Origin: JAJRXR01 sp041987545
GTDB lineage: Bacteria > Planctomycetota > Phycisphaerae > Phycisphaerales > UBA1924
NCBI GenBank assembly: GCA_041987545.1
Contig: JBHIWH010000009.1
Span: 105,263 to 169,262 of the forward strand
Reading direction: 5' to 3'
DNA length: 64,000 nucleotides
This document shows, in pieces, positions 8,714-16,774 of this stretch. Numbering within the stretch: position 1 is the first letter of the stretch; every line of letters begins with the position of its first letter. A program made the translations under genes and the position numbers. The notes under the pieces are model-generated. The model saw only the letters and a program-made list of their open reading frames with translations, ran no database searches and was not told the origin of the DNA.

Positions 8714-9760
8714 CTAGCACGCCGTCGTCGGGACGGCCTCGAGGTCGAGCCCGTCGCGGCGCCCCGCGTCCAGCAGCACGTGCCCCAGCCCCGCGATCAT
8801 CGCCGCGTTGTCCACGCAGTTGCGCATCTCCGGGATCCGGAGCGCAACGCCGCGGTCCTTGGCGAACGCCTCGGCCTCACGCCGCAGACGCGAGTTGGCG
8901 CTCACCCCCCCGCCGACGATCAGCGTGCGGCAGCCGTCCACGCGCTCGATCGCCCGCCCGAGCTTGAGGATCAGCGCGGCCACCGCGGCCCTCTGAAAAC
9001 TCGCGCAGACGTCGCGGCGCTGCGCGTCGGTGAGCGACGCCGCGTCGCGGGGCTCGTCCTTGCCCGGCACGCCCCGAACGGCGTACAGCACGGCCGTCTT
9101 GAGCCCCGAGAAACTCAGATCGAGCGAGTCGCGCCCCAAACGGCTGACCGGGAAGTCGTGGGCGGACTCGTCGGCGCCGGGCTCGGACGCGAGGCGGTCC
9201 ACGTTGGGCCCTCCCGGGTAGGGCAGGCCCAGGATCGCCGCGACCTTGTCGTACGCCTCGCCGACGGCGTCGTCGATCGTGGCGCCGAGGCGGGTGAGCT
9301 TGGTCGGTGAGGCGCACTCGTACAAGGAGGTGTGCCCGCCACTGACGACCAGGCCCAGGGCCGGGTAGGCGTCGTCGAGCGTCGCGGGCTCGACGCCCAA
9401 AAACGCCGCGTGCAAGTGCGCGTGCACGTGGTCCACGCCGACCAGGGGCCTTCCCAGCGACCAGGCCAGGGCCTTGCCCGCCGAGACTCCGACGAGCAGC
9501 GAGCCGATGAGCCCCGGCCGGTTGCCGACGGCGACCGCGTCGAGGTCCGACAGCGACACGCCCGCCCGCTTCAGGGCCTCGCGGACGACGGGCAGGATCG
9601 CCCGCTCGTGCTGGCGGCTGGCGATCTCGGGCACCACCCCGCCGTACTCGGCGTGCAGGTCGTCCTGCGAGAGCACGACGCTGGAGCGCACGCCCGTCGG
9701 CGAGTCGGCGACCGCCGCGGCCGTCTCGTCGCAGGATGTCTCGATCCCGAGCACCAGCAT
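8714..9760 (-). CDS. tsaD: tRNA threonylcarbamoyladenosine biosynthesis protein TsaD
   Basis: Transfers the threonylcarbamoyl group to A37 of ANN-decoding tRNAs, with TsaB and TsaE as partners. 348 residues, the usual length. The start LGIETSCDETAAAV is the ASKHA ATP-binding signature, DHVHAHLHAAF holds the metal-binding histidines, and GGHTSL and GGGVSANSRLR are also family motifs. ATG 9760 fits the conserved start; the 11 codons of open frame before it are not conserved in the family. Followed without a gap by the release-factor-like gene. Confidence 0.97.
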   Translation of the reverse strand: MLVLGIETSCDETAAAVADSPTGVRSSVVLSQDDLHAEYGGVVPEIASRQHERAILPVVREALKRAGVSLSDLDAVAVGNRPGLIGSLLVGVSAGKALAWSLGRPLVGVDHVHAHLHAAFLGVEPATLDDAYPALGLVVSGGHTSLYECASPTKLTRLGATIDDAVGEAYDKVAAILGLPYPGGPNVDRLASEPGADESAHDFPVSRLGRDSLDLSFSGLKTAVLYAVRGVPGKDEPRDAASLTDAQRRDVCASFQRAAVAALILKLGRAIERVDGCRTLIVGGGVSANSRLRREAEAFAKDRGVALRIPEMRNCVDNAAMIAGLGHVLLDAGRRDGLDLEAVPTTAC

Positions 9761-9800
9761 CGGGCGATGGTACGCCGGCGCCGGAAACCCCATGCCTCAG

Positions 9801-9919
9801 GGAGGGGAGGGCTTCCAGCCGTCCCGTGTGGATGAGTCCCCGCCGAGAGAACGGACGCGGCGTTTCCTACAGTTCGATCGGAACGACATTGAACGGAGGG
9901 CTGGAAGCCCTCCTCTCCG
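9801..9919. repeat. Imperfect inverted repeat element between tsaD and hflX
   Basis: Two arms face each other. GGAGGGCTTCCAGCC at 9806-9820 is matched exactly in reverse complement at 9899-9913, and matching continues on both sides with a few mismatches, so the arms cover roughly 9801-9825 and 9894-9919. About 70 bp lie between them. The element fills most of the space between two divergent gene starts. It could be a small non-autonomous element, a REP/BIME-type hairpin or a long regulatory stem. Confidence 0.7.
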
Positions 9920-9932
9920 AGATACGAAGCGA

Positions 9933-11345
9933 ATGCCCCCCACCAAGGAACGCACTAGCATCAAGGTCCAGGCGGAGCGCACCGTCCTGGCGGCGGTCCG
10001 GCTCCCGGGCGATCGGTACGACCCGAACGACCCCTTCGGCGAGCTGGGCGAGCTGGCCCGCCAGGCGGGCGGCGTCGTCGTTGGCACGCTCGAGCAGCGC
10101 CGCGAGGCGCCCGAGGCCGGCACGTTCATGGGCAAGGGCAAGGTCGAGGAGCTCAAGGGCCTCTGCGACACCCTCGGCGCCACGACCGTCATCTTCGACC
10201 ACGAGCTGAGCCCGAAGCAGATCTCCAACATCGAGAAGATCATCGAGCGGAAGGTGCTCGACCGGTCGGAGCTGATCCTGGACATCTTCGCCAGCCGCGC
10301 CACGACGCACGAGGCCAAGCTGCAGGTGGAGCTGGCCCAGCTCGAGTACACCTACCCGCGCCTCCGCGCCATGTGGGACCACCTGGAGCGCATCGTCGGC
10401 GGCTCGCCCGGGGGCGTGGGCACGAGAGGCCCCGGCGAGCAGCAGCTCGAGATCGACCGGCGCCTGGTCCAGAAGCGGAAGAAGGACCTCCAGCAGGAAC
10501 TGTCGGCGATCCAGGCCCGCAAACGCCGCGCCGTGCAGAGCCGCAACGTGGACCATTTCACCGTCGGCCTCGTCGGCTACACCAACGCGGGCAAGAGCAC
10601 GCTGTTCAACACGCTGACCACCGGCGGCGCGTACGCCGACGACCGGCTGTTCGCGACGCTCATGAGCCGCACGCGCGAGTGGGACCTGGGCGGCGGGCTG
10701 AGCGTGATGCTCTCGGACACGGTCGGATTCGTCCGCGACCTGCCCCACAACCTGGTGGCGTCCTTCCGCGCGACCCTGGAAGAGGCCACGCACGCGGACC
10801 TGCTGCTGATCGTGCTGGACGTCTCGGACCCGGCGGCCGAGCTGCACTTCGAGACCGTCAACCGGACGCTCGACGAGCTGTTCGAGGAGGTCGAGGCGGT
10901 GGAGCGGAAGGAGCACGCGGCCGCCAGGCGCGACGGGCTCAAGGCCCGCCCCTGGCGCCCGCCCGAGCGGCTGCTGATCCTGAACAAGGCCGACCGGCTG
11001 GGCGACAACCGGGACGTGCTCGTGTGGCAGCGCCGCTCGCCTGGGGCGGTCCCCGTGTGCGCCCTGGCGGGGGCGGACGGGCTGCCGAAGATCGGGGGCG
11101 GGGCGTTGGTCGAGCGCGTCCGGTCGGCCGCGATGGGCGCCGTCGGCGTCTACGACATCCGCGTCCCCCTGAGCGACTCCAAGACCGTCCACACCATCGA
11201 GAACCGGGGCGAGGTGCTCGACCGGACGTACGAGAACGGCGAGGTCACGCTCCGGGCGCGCATCGGCTCCCGCCAGCTCGACCAGCTGCGGGCCGCGGGC
11301 GCGCGGATGCAACTCGAGCCGGTCGAGCCACCCGAAGTCGATTGA
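9933..11345 (+). CDS. hflX: GTPase HflX
   Basis: Ribosome-associated GTPase that splits stalled 70S ribosomes, notably under heat and stress. 470 residues. The N-terminal HflX domain carries the GTFMGKGKVEEL and VIFDHELSPKQ motifs. A glycine-rich linker has SPGGVGTRGPGEQQLE. The G domain has G1 VGYTNAGKSTLFN, G3 DTVGF and G4 NKAD. ATG 9933 gives the family start (PPTKERTSIKVQAERTVLAA); the open frame continues upstream across the inverted repeat but that part has no HflX character. Confidence 0.95.
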   Translation: MPPTKERTSIKVQAERTVLAAVRLPGDRYDPNDPFGELGELARQAGGVVVGTLEQRREAPEAGTFMGKGKVEELKGLCDTLGATTVIFDHELSPKQISNIEKIIERKVLDRSELILDIFASRATTHEAKLQVELAQLEYTYPRLRAMWDHLERIVGGSPGGVGTRGPGEQQLEIDRRLVQKRKKDLQQELSAIQARKRRAVQSRNVDHFTVGLVGYTNAGKSTLFNTLTTGGAYADDRLFATLMSRTREWDLGGGLSVMLSDTVGFVRDLPHNLVASFRATLEEATHADLLLIVLDVSDPAAELHFETVNRTLDELFEEVEAVERKEHAAARRDGLKARPWRPPERLLILNKADRLGDNRDVLVWQRRSPGAVPVCALAGADGLPKIGGGALVERVRSAAMGAVGVYDIRVPLSDSKTVHTIENRGEVLDRTYENGEVTLRARIGSRQLDQLRAAGARMQLEPVEPPEVD

Positions 11346-11357
11346 CCGGGCCGGGTC

Positions 11358-11570
11358 TCAGGCGCTCTTGGCGGGCGTGAACCCGTCGCAGCCGGAGATC
11401 GGGCTGACCTTCAGATGCAGGTCGGCGTTCTCGGGGAGGCCGCAGGGCTCGAGCATGTCCTCGGGCGCCTCGCCGTTGATCCGGACCTGGACGATCTGCG
11501 GCGTGTCGGCCGGGGCGTTCTCGCCGAAGTGGGCGCACAGGCCGCACTGGCCGTCGCTGAGCTTGAGCAT
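11358..11570 (-). CDS. Small four-cysteine protein, unknown function
   Basis: 70 residues. Cys at 9 and 12 form a CGLC motif, with further Cys at 43 (EPCGLP) and 61 (SGCDGF). This spacing suggests metal binding or a disulphide fold. There is no signal peptide. GGAG (GAAGGAGTCTTCCG) stands before the ATG. It ends 12 bp from the convergent hflX stop. I believe similar short proteins recur in planctomycetes but know no function. Upstream of it a dyad at 11676-11688 could be its operator. Confidence 0.7.
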   Translation of the reverse strand: MLKLSDGQCGLCAHFGENAPADTPQIVQVRINGEAPEDMLEPCGLPENADLHLKVSPISGCDGFTPAKSA

Positions 11571-11675
11571 CGGAAGACTCCTTCCCGCGGGCGTCCACGC
11601 GCCCGCGTATCAGTGCAGAGTGTCCACGATCGACCGGCGAAAGTCCCCGAGAAACGGTCTCAACGCGCAGTTCAA

Positions 11676-11688
11676 ACTGAGTCTCAGT
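11676..11688. promoter_or_regulatory. Short dyad, possible operator upstream of the four-cysteine protein
   Basis: ACTGAG-T-CTCAGT is a perfect 13-bp dyad about 105 bp before the start of the minus-strand small gene. Read toward that gene the block is GAGACTGAGACTCAGT, with a second TTGAGACCGTTTCTC block about 20 bp further on. The GAGAC repeats recall Fur-like boxes, but the match is loose. Confidence 0.3.
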
Positions 11689-11824
11689 CTCGATCGGGCG
11701 CCGGGTCCGAGAAAGGGCCGCCCCCGCGTCCCCGGGCGGGCCCCGAGCCAGGGTGGACACCGGGCCCGCGCCTGCCCATACTTCTCGGCCCCGCGCCGGC
11801 CCCCGGGCCCCAACGCGGGCGGTC

Positions 11825-11897
11825 GCCACCTTAGCTCAGTTGGTAGAGCGGAGCTTTCGTAAAGCTCAGGTCCGGGGTTCGAGTCCCCGAGGTGGCT
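11825..11897 (+). tRNA. tRNA-Thr (anticodon CGT)
   Basis: 73 bases fold as a full cloverleaf: acceptor GCCACCT with AGGTGGC, D arm GCTC-GAGC, anticodon stem GAGCT-AGCTC around TTCGTAA (anticodon CGT), T arm CGGGG-TTCGAGT-CCCCG, discriminator T. CCA is not encoded. The 3' half from the anticodon loop on is repeated at 30181-30230, marking it as the integration target of the neighbouring element. Confidence 0.95.
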
Positions 11898-13333
11898 TTG
11901 CGGCCCTGGGCCGCGTCAGCCGGCGCCGGGTCGCACAACGCCGCGTGCCGCGGAGGGTTGGGCGATTCACCAGCGAGCCTGAGGGGCCGGTCGCCCTCGC
12001 CGGGCGTCGCACCGTCTTGTGCCGTTCGGCGCTCCAACTGCCGGGGATATAGCTGGGGGTCGGCTGGGCGCAGGCCACGCTCGTCGAACGTGCCCGTCGC
12101 GCGCTGTTCCTTCGCCGCGCTGGTCGTGCCGGCTTCCCCGAGGCCGGGCAGACGGTCGAGCGCCCCGGCCAGGTCGTGGACGCCCAGCCTCGTGTAGACA
12201 TTCATCGTGAGCTTCGGGTCGGAGTGCCGGGCGAGCTCCTGGGCCTCCTTGACTGATGCCCCACTCTTGACCAGCAGCGTGATGTACGTGGCCCTGAGGG
12301 CGTGGAAGTCCACGCGCTCCCCGTCGCTCCCCTGCTCACGGAGGAAGCCTGAGGCCCGCCTTGATCGCCTCTCCGCGGGGTCACGAGCCTCCAGGATCCA
12401 GCGAGCGCGCGCAGCCCGGAGATCGGTCCTGAGGACCCCAGCGAGCCTCGAGTGGTCGCCCAAGCGGAATACAGGCTCGCCCGCCGGCATGCCGGCGAGC
12501 CAGCCGCGAAGCGCATTGGCGAGGTCCGGACGGATTGGCTGACGATCGTCTCGCCGGCGCTTGGAATAGGCAGCTCGCACGGTGACCGCGGGCGGGTCCG
12601 CTTCGAGATCAAAGCTCGCTCGCATCAGGCTGGCCAACTCGCCGGCCCGGAACCCAGTTCCCACGGCGAGCCAGTAGAGCATGGCCCGGTCGGGACCGGT
12701 CATTCCGCGGACTGGCGGCCGGCCTGCTGTGCATCGAATCAGGTACCCGACCTCCTGAGCCTCGAGAGGCCTTCGCTCGAAGGTCTGCCCGACGACCCGG
12801 ACTCGGGCAACGCCCGCGAGCGGATTGCTCGCCATGCGACCCTCGCCAACTGCCCAGCGGATGAGCTGCCTCACGGCCTGCAGATGGCCGTTGATGGTCC
12901 GTGGCGCATCACCCGCCTCGCGTCGCGTTCCGATCCAGCGATGCACTCGCTCCGCCTCGATGTCGCGGAGAGCCTTGACGTTGCAGTCAAAGAACACGCG
13001 TCGAACCTGGCGAAGCACGACCGATACGCGTTTCGCGGTGTTTCCCTTCGCCCGCAACGCCGACTCCCACGCCTCTAGGTGGATCTCGACGGGGGCCAGC
13101 TCGTTCTTGGAAGTGGATTCCGCCCTGGCATTGACGACGCCCTCACGACGCAAGGCCGCGTCGGCCACATGCTTTGACAGGATGCGCTCGGCCGCGGCAC
13201 GGTCGGTCGTCCGGGTCGATCGCTCGCGGCGTTTGCCATCATGGTCGTGCCATGTCGCGATCCACGGGCCGCGCCCGCCGCGCTTGTACAGCGAACCTCT
13301 CCCTTTGCTCCGAATCCGCTTGCTGCGTGCCAT
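11831..13333 (-). CDS. Tyrosine recombinase (integrase) of the element
   Basis: Site-specific recombinase that would integrate and excise the element at the tRNA-Thr attachment site. 500 residues: N-terminal AP2-like/arm-binding part (GSLYKRGGRGPWIATW), SAM-like core-binding domain about 80-175, catalytic domain about 190-390. Visible catalytic residues: Arg229 (GTGFRAGELASL), Lys258, His344 and Arg347 (HALR), His370 and nucleophile Tyr380 (NVYTRLG). ATG 13333 has AGAGGA upstream. The reading frame continues past the catalytic domain for about 110 residues and ends inside the tRNA gene, so its C-terminus is encoded by the attachment site and would change on excision. Confidence 0.93.
   Translation of the reverse strand: MARSKRIRSKGRGSLYKRGGRGPWIATWHDHDGKRRERSTRTTDRAAAERILSKHVADAALRREGVVNARAESTSKNELAPVEIHLEAWESALRAKGNTAKRVSVVLRQVRRVFFDCNVKALRDIEAERVHRWIGTRREAGDAPRTINGHLQAVRQLIRWAVGEGRMASNPLAGVARVRVVGQTFERRPLEAQEVGYLIRCTAGRPPVRGMTGPDRAMLYWLAVGTGFRAGELASLMRASFDLEADPPAVTVRAAYSKRRRDDRQPIRPDLANALRGWLAGMPAGEPVFRLGDHSRLAGVLRTDLRAARARWILEARDPAERRSRRASGFLREQGSDGERVDFHALRATYITLLVKSGASVKEAQELARHSDPKLTMNVYTRLGVHDLAGALDRLPGLGEAGTTSAAKEQRATGTFDERGLRPADPQLYPRQLERRTAQDGATPGEGDRPLRLAGESPNPPRHAALCDPAPADAAQGRKATSGTRTPDLSFTKAPLYQLS
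11856..11905 (+). repeat. attL: 50-bp attachment repeat inside tRNA-Thr
   Basis: The copy starts in the anticodon loop (TTCGTAAAGC), runs through the T arm and acceptor 3' strand, and ends 8 bases past the tRNA. It is identical to 30181-30230. The base before the repeat differs between the copies, which fixes the left boundary. Confidence 0.92.
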
Positions 13334-13349
13334 CGCATTTCCTCTCCGC

Positions 13350-14523
13350 TCAGGATACCTGAGGTCCACTTGTTGGGCTTGGCGTCTCCATGCTCCGAGC
13401 AAGTCCGCTGTCCGGGATCGCGGCGAAGCGATGCGGATCGCCCTTCTTGCCAGCGCCTGATCGAGTCCAGCGGTTCTCGGTTGCTCCTTGGCTGAGTAGC
13501 CCTCGTAGTCGCGAGATGCCGGGTCGGGGCTCGATCGGAAGCGCGCCCTGTATCTCCTCTACGGTCAGTCCGATCCCGACCCGCGGCAGGGTCTCGAGGA
13601 TTGCCACGACCAGATTCTCCCGGCACGCGTCTTTCCGCTCTCCGAGAACCCGAAAGCCCTCGTTCCCCAGCTCGACCACGGTCTCCGCCCGTATGTCCTC
13701 TAGTCGGCCCAGGGCCGTGAGAACTCGTCTTGGGTCGCTCAGATCGTCCCTCGCGTAGCGGCGAAGCTCCACGATGACATCGACGAACGAGCACACGCCC
13801 CCCCGAGCCCCGGCTCGCGGTCCCCTCTCCCCCATCGCTCTTCCGGAAGTGGTGGCACAGCAGCAACGCGGCGCCCTCGCCCGAAATGTCCCGGAGCGGC
13901 GCTAGGGCGTCAGTGACCTCGCTGGCGTCGTTCTCGTTCCAGACGTGCCAGAGAGCCGGGAGGGTGTCGAACACGACCAGGCCGATCTCGCCCTCACGGA
14001 CTCGGCTCACGATGGCGTCAACCAGCGCCAACCAGCCGCGGCGATCGGGCCTCCGGAACGAGGTGCGCCGGAGTAGCAGTACGCGATCCGAGAGCTGCAG
14101 TTCGTCGCGCCTGGTCGCCCAGAGCCGCTCGGGCTCCTCGCTGACGATCAGCACGGATGTCTCAAGCGGAGCCTCCAACAGCCCTTCGCCCCGCTGCATG
14201 TCTCGGAGCAGGTGGGCCAGAAGTGTTGATTTGCCCCCCTTCCAGAGGCCTGAGAGCAGCGTGATCGCGCCACGGGCGATGAAGCCGGGCCAGATCCAGT
14301 CTGGGGGCTCCGAGTCGCCGAGCTCGCTGAGGGGGACGACCTCGAACGCCGGAAATTCGTTTCGATCACCCAGAGTCCTTGGTGACTGAATCGCATCCTG
14401 GGGAGTTCCAGTCGGGTCCGGAGACGCTGGCTTGAAAGGGCAGGGCGCCCCTTTCACGATCGGCGTGGAGTCCTCCATTCCCCGCTCGATGTCGTCCGGC
14501 GTCAGAGTGAGTGGTTCAGCCAT
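13350..14523 (-). pseudogene. RecA-like/primase-helicase-type ATPase, frameshifted at a G7 tract
   Basis: Translation from ATG 14523 gives an AAA-25/RepA-like ATPase: Walker A WKGGKST at about 94-100, Walker B GLVVFDTLPALW at about 181-192, a sensor-like LLLCHHFRKSDGGEGTASRG at about 221-239. At the run of seven G (plus-strand C 13798-13804) the frame turns to nonsense-like arginine-rich sequence. Skipping one G moves to a frame that continues as VCSFVDVIVELRRYARDD, the expected partner of the SRGSG motif, and ends at 13350 with a winged-helix-like tail. The joined product would be about 390 residues. It may be a true inactivating indel, a homopolymer error or a slippage site. Next to the integrase, it is likely the element's replication or primase accessory gene. 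Confidence 0.8.
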
Positions 14524-14731
14524 CGCTCGCCCCCCTCGGGCGCCTCGCCCCGAGAGCCGCACGCACGAATGCCTGACGCCGCTGGAGTTCGCGCCGTATG
14601 GCGTGGGCTCGCCCAAAGTTGCCATGTTCTTCCGCCGAAGCAAGCTCGTGCTTCAGGGCTCCGAACGAGCGCCGGGCCAGTTGGCGGCTGTACTCGCTCC
14701 CCCAGTCTCGGGGGTCGGTGAACCAGCTCAT
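14516..14731 (-). CDS. Small element protein, unknown function
   Basis: 71 residues, starting SWFTDPRDWGSEYSRQLARR, highly charged and mostly helical. Its end overlaps the start of the ATPase gene by 8 bases and its start overlaps the stop of the preceding helix-turn-helix gene (ATGA), so three genes are tightly coupled. I recognise no family; the tight coupling suggests a role with the ATPase. Confidence 0.6.
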   Translation of the reverse strand: MSWFTDPRDWGSEYSRQLARRSFGALKHELASAEEHGNFGRAHAIRRELQRRQAFVRAALGARRPRGASDG

Positions 14732-15018
14732 CGCCGCACCGCCTTCCGCACGCGGTCGGCGGCCCCCGGCTCGGTCGGGCAACCCAGGTCGATCCAAGCC
14801 GCGAGCTCTCGGGGGCAGTATCTGACGGCTCGGCCAATGCGCCGTGCCGGAATGGCCCGGCGGTTTGTCAGTGACCAGAGCGTGCGCGGGCCGATTGCAA
14901 GCAACTCGGCAGCGGACCTGGCGTCGATCAACAAGGGCGTATACTCAGCACTCTGTGCTACCCCGTCCGTGTTGCTTGCCGGCTCCCGGACGGGTTTGAG
15001 GGGGCGATTATCCGTCAT
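14728..15018 (-). CDS. Helix-turn-helix DNA-binding protein (excisionase-like)
   Basis: 96 residues. About 25-75 match the MerR-like excisionase fold: DARSAAELLAIGPRTLWSLT, then RRAIPARRIGRAVRYCPREL. Such proteins bend DNA at the arm of the attachment site or repress early genes. ATG 15018 lies inside the upstream gene's end (11-base overlap), and its stop overlaps the next gene. A likely recombination directionality factor or regulator for the integrase. Confidence 0.75.
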   Translation of the reverse strand: MTDNRPLKPVREPASNTDGVAQSAEYTPLLIDARSAAELLAIGPRTLWSLTNRRAIPARRIGRAVRYCPRELAAWIDLGCPTEPGAADRVRKAVRR

Positions 15019-15220
15019 TCGCGGCCCCTTCCCCTTGCTTGGCACGGGCCTTGAGCAGTTCCGCGACGGTTGGGACGTGAATTAGGATGGATCGGCCGGC
15101 GATGAGGGCGGGGAGTCTGCCCGCTTCAACCTCGGCTCGAAGCCATCCGACGGGCACGCGAAGGCTCTTGGCAGCAGGGCTGAGTGGTAGTGTCTCGTCT
15201 GGATGCGGGATGATTGCCAT
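15008..15220 (-). CDS. Small excisionase-like/helix-turn-helix protein
   Basis: 70 residues from the ATG at 15220; the frame also allows 15241 and 15247. SPAAKSLRVPVGWLRAEVEA followed by GRLPALIAGRSILIHVPTVA is the Xis/MerR-like layout: a short helix-turn-helix and a beta wing. First of four overlapping genes leading to the ATPase. Two such proteins in tandem are common at the integrase end of planctomycete islands, as far as I recall; which one is the excision factor cannot be said. Confidence 0.65.
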   Translation of the reverse strand: MAIIPHPDETLPLSPAAKSLRVPVGWLRAEVEAGRLPALIAGRSILIHVPTVAELLKARAKQGEGAANDG

Positions 15221-15270
15221 AGGGGCAATGTCGCACCGCATTCCCATCGGTAGGCCTAGCTAAGCCCAAT

Positions 15271-15915
15271 TCAATCCGCGATCTTTCCCGCCTGACGTCG
15301 ACCGCTGTTTGTGAGCCTGGCGCCACGCCTGGACCCCTCGGGGCGTTCCGCGAGCTCGCACTCAATGAGCTTGTTGAGGGCTTTCCGTGCAGTCTCGGCC
15401 GCGATCTGTTCACCACGCGGCATTCGCTCGACGATCTCCCGCACTGAGAGCAGGCACGCACCATCGACGGTAGACAGGGTCGTCAGGACCATCCGCTCCG
15501 GTCTCGAAAGACCGATCTCGACGTCAGCGCCGTTCGGCGAGCAGGCTCTTGTGACCGGGCCAGGACTCGAGGAACTCTGCTCTCCAGACAAGCTTTGCGG
15601 TGGGTTTGCAGACGCCCCGGAGGGGCGAGTGTCGTTCGCCAATCGGACACGAACGATGTCGAGCTCGTCTTGTGCCTTCTTGAAGCACGCTGCGAAGGGT
15701 CCAAAGCGCTGCTCGAATCCGCGGGTATTGGGGTTCGGCAAGCACATCTGGTGTCCGGCCTCCTCGAAGGCGGCCTTGGCTCGACCGAGTGCTCGCTCGA
15801 TATCCACGGACTTCGTCCAAGCGCCAAGAGCGAGCTTGCTATCGAGCGGCTCGGCGCCCCCTGCAGCGATTGCACGCAATCCAATCTCGCAGAACTGAAT
15901 GCCGATCCCCAACAA
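15271..15915 (-). CDS. Unknown protein with C-terminal winged-helix-like domain
   Basis: About 214 residues. The first 100 are a charged helical region with no family I recognise. About residues 140-205 (ERMVLTTLSTVDGACLLSVR, then AAETARKALNKLIECELAER) read as a winged helix that would bind DNA. No ATG fits; the frame opens only 6 codons before a TTG at 15915 or 15918, so the start is uncertain. Could be an element regulator or replication initiator. Confidence 0.5.
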   Translation of the reverse strand: MLGIGIQFCEIGLRAIAAGGAEPLDSKLALGAWTKSVDIERALGRAKAAFEEAGHQMCLPNPNTRGFEQRFGPFAACFKKAQDELDIVRVRLANDTRPSGASANPPQSLSGEQSSSSPGPVTRACSPNGADVEIGLSRPERMVLTTLSTVDGACLLSVREIVERMPRGEQIAAETARKALNKLIECELAERPEGSRRGARLTNSGRRQAGKIAD

Positions 15916-15927
15916 CTCGATAACGCT

Positions 15928-16275
15928 CTAGATTCTCCGCTCTCTTGGGATTGGCTTCGGAAGATCCGTGCGCCCGCTCAGGTTCTTTCGCGCGTGGGCT
16001 GCGAGCCGGACCTGCGGTGTGTCGGTCCTGCCGGTCGCCTCACCGAATTGGATGATCGCATTGAAGGCCTCGACGCTCGCGTCTCGCTGCTGTTCCGGCG
16101 TGCCTGTCTCTGGCTCATCCAGGGGCGGCGCGATGCACTGGGTCGTACATATGACCTGCACCATGCAGAGTGCGCCCGACAGCGCGAGGCCCGGGTCCGA
16201 GGCGATCTGCCCTTCAACGACTTCGGGGTCAATCACGGGGCGTGGATTTGCCCGTTTGGCGTCCTGCTTGGACAT
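15928..16275 (-). CDS. Unknown element protein
   Basis: 115 residues from ATG 16275. Hydrophilic, no signal peptide; N-terminal Pro-rich stretch, Cys 37, 43 and 47 in a CMVQVICTTQC stretch. No family recognised. Same direction as the integrase-side genes and first of that run, with only a weak G-rich ribosome site. Confidence 0.45.
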   Translation of the reverse strand: MSKQDAKRANPRPVIDPEVVEGQIASDPGLALSGALCMVQVICTTQCIAPPLDEPETGTPEQQRDASVEAFNAIIQFGEATGRTDTPQVRLAAHARKNLSGRTDLPKPIPRERRI

Positions 16276-16423
16276 GGTTCACCCGCCTGTCTGGGGCCGG
16301 GCGAGCGCGGCCGTGGGCGGGTGGTCCGCGGCCGCGCTCGCGCCGTTCGCCGGTGATCGGCCGGCTGCCCGGGCCGCATTGTGACCGATGGGACTCGGGG
16401 GCGCCATCGGCGGCGGGGCGGGC

Positions 16424-16774
16424 TCAGGCGGGGCGGATGCAGTCCTCCGTGACCAGGGCCTCGGGATCGCCGCCGGCGTCGAGAGAGGACCGCGGGACGC
16501 CTGGGAGGGTGACCGGCTCGCCGGCGGCCTCGCGGGGGGCGACGGCGAGGTTCAGCTCCAGCAGCTGCACGAGCAGGTCCTTCTTCGGGCTGAAGCCGTA
16601 CGCCTTCAGTACGGCGGCGTCGAGGGTCACGCTGAAGATACAGACGGACTTGGGTGCCGGACTTCCGAGGCGGCAGCACGCCCGAACTAGCTTCTCCCAG
16701 TGTGCCCCCGCTCTCGAATCGGCGAGACTGCAACCGACATCGTGGAGGGACCGTAGAGCGGCGGGCAACATCAC
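16424..16774 (-). pseudogene. C-terminal remnant of a class I DNA methyltransferase (MmeI/type IIL-like)
   Basis: The last ~75 residues (TLDAAVLKAYGFSPKKDLLV, LLELNLAVAPREAAGEPV, ALVTEDCIRPA) resemble the very end of large single-chain methylase/restriction proteins, where LDxAVLxAYG leads to LLxLNLxxA. No methyltransferase motifs (NPPY, FGG) exist upstream and the first 40 residues look non-coding. This is best read as the stump of a lost restriction-modification gene. The family match is from memory and needs a search. Confidence 0.4.

Noticed and set aside
13350..13835. A separate small gene after the ATPase
   Set aside because: Its start region (Arg/Gly-rich) is not protein-like before the G7 tract, and its body is the expected continuation of the ATPase in another frame.
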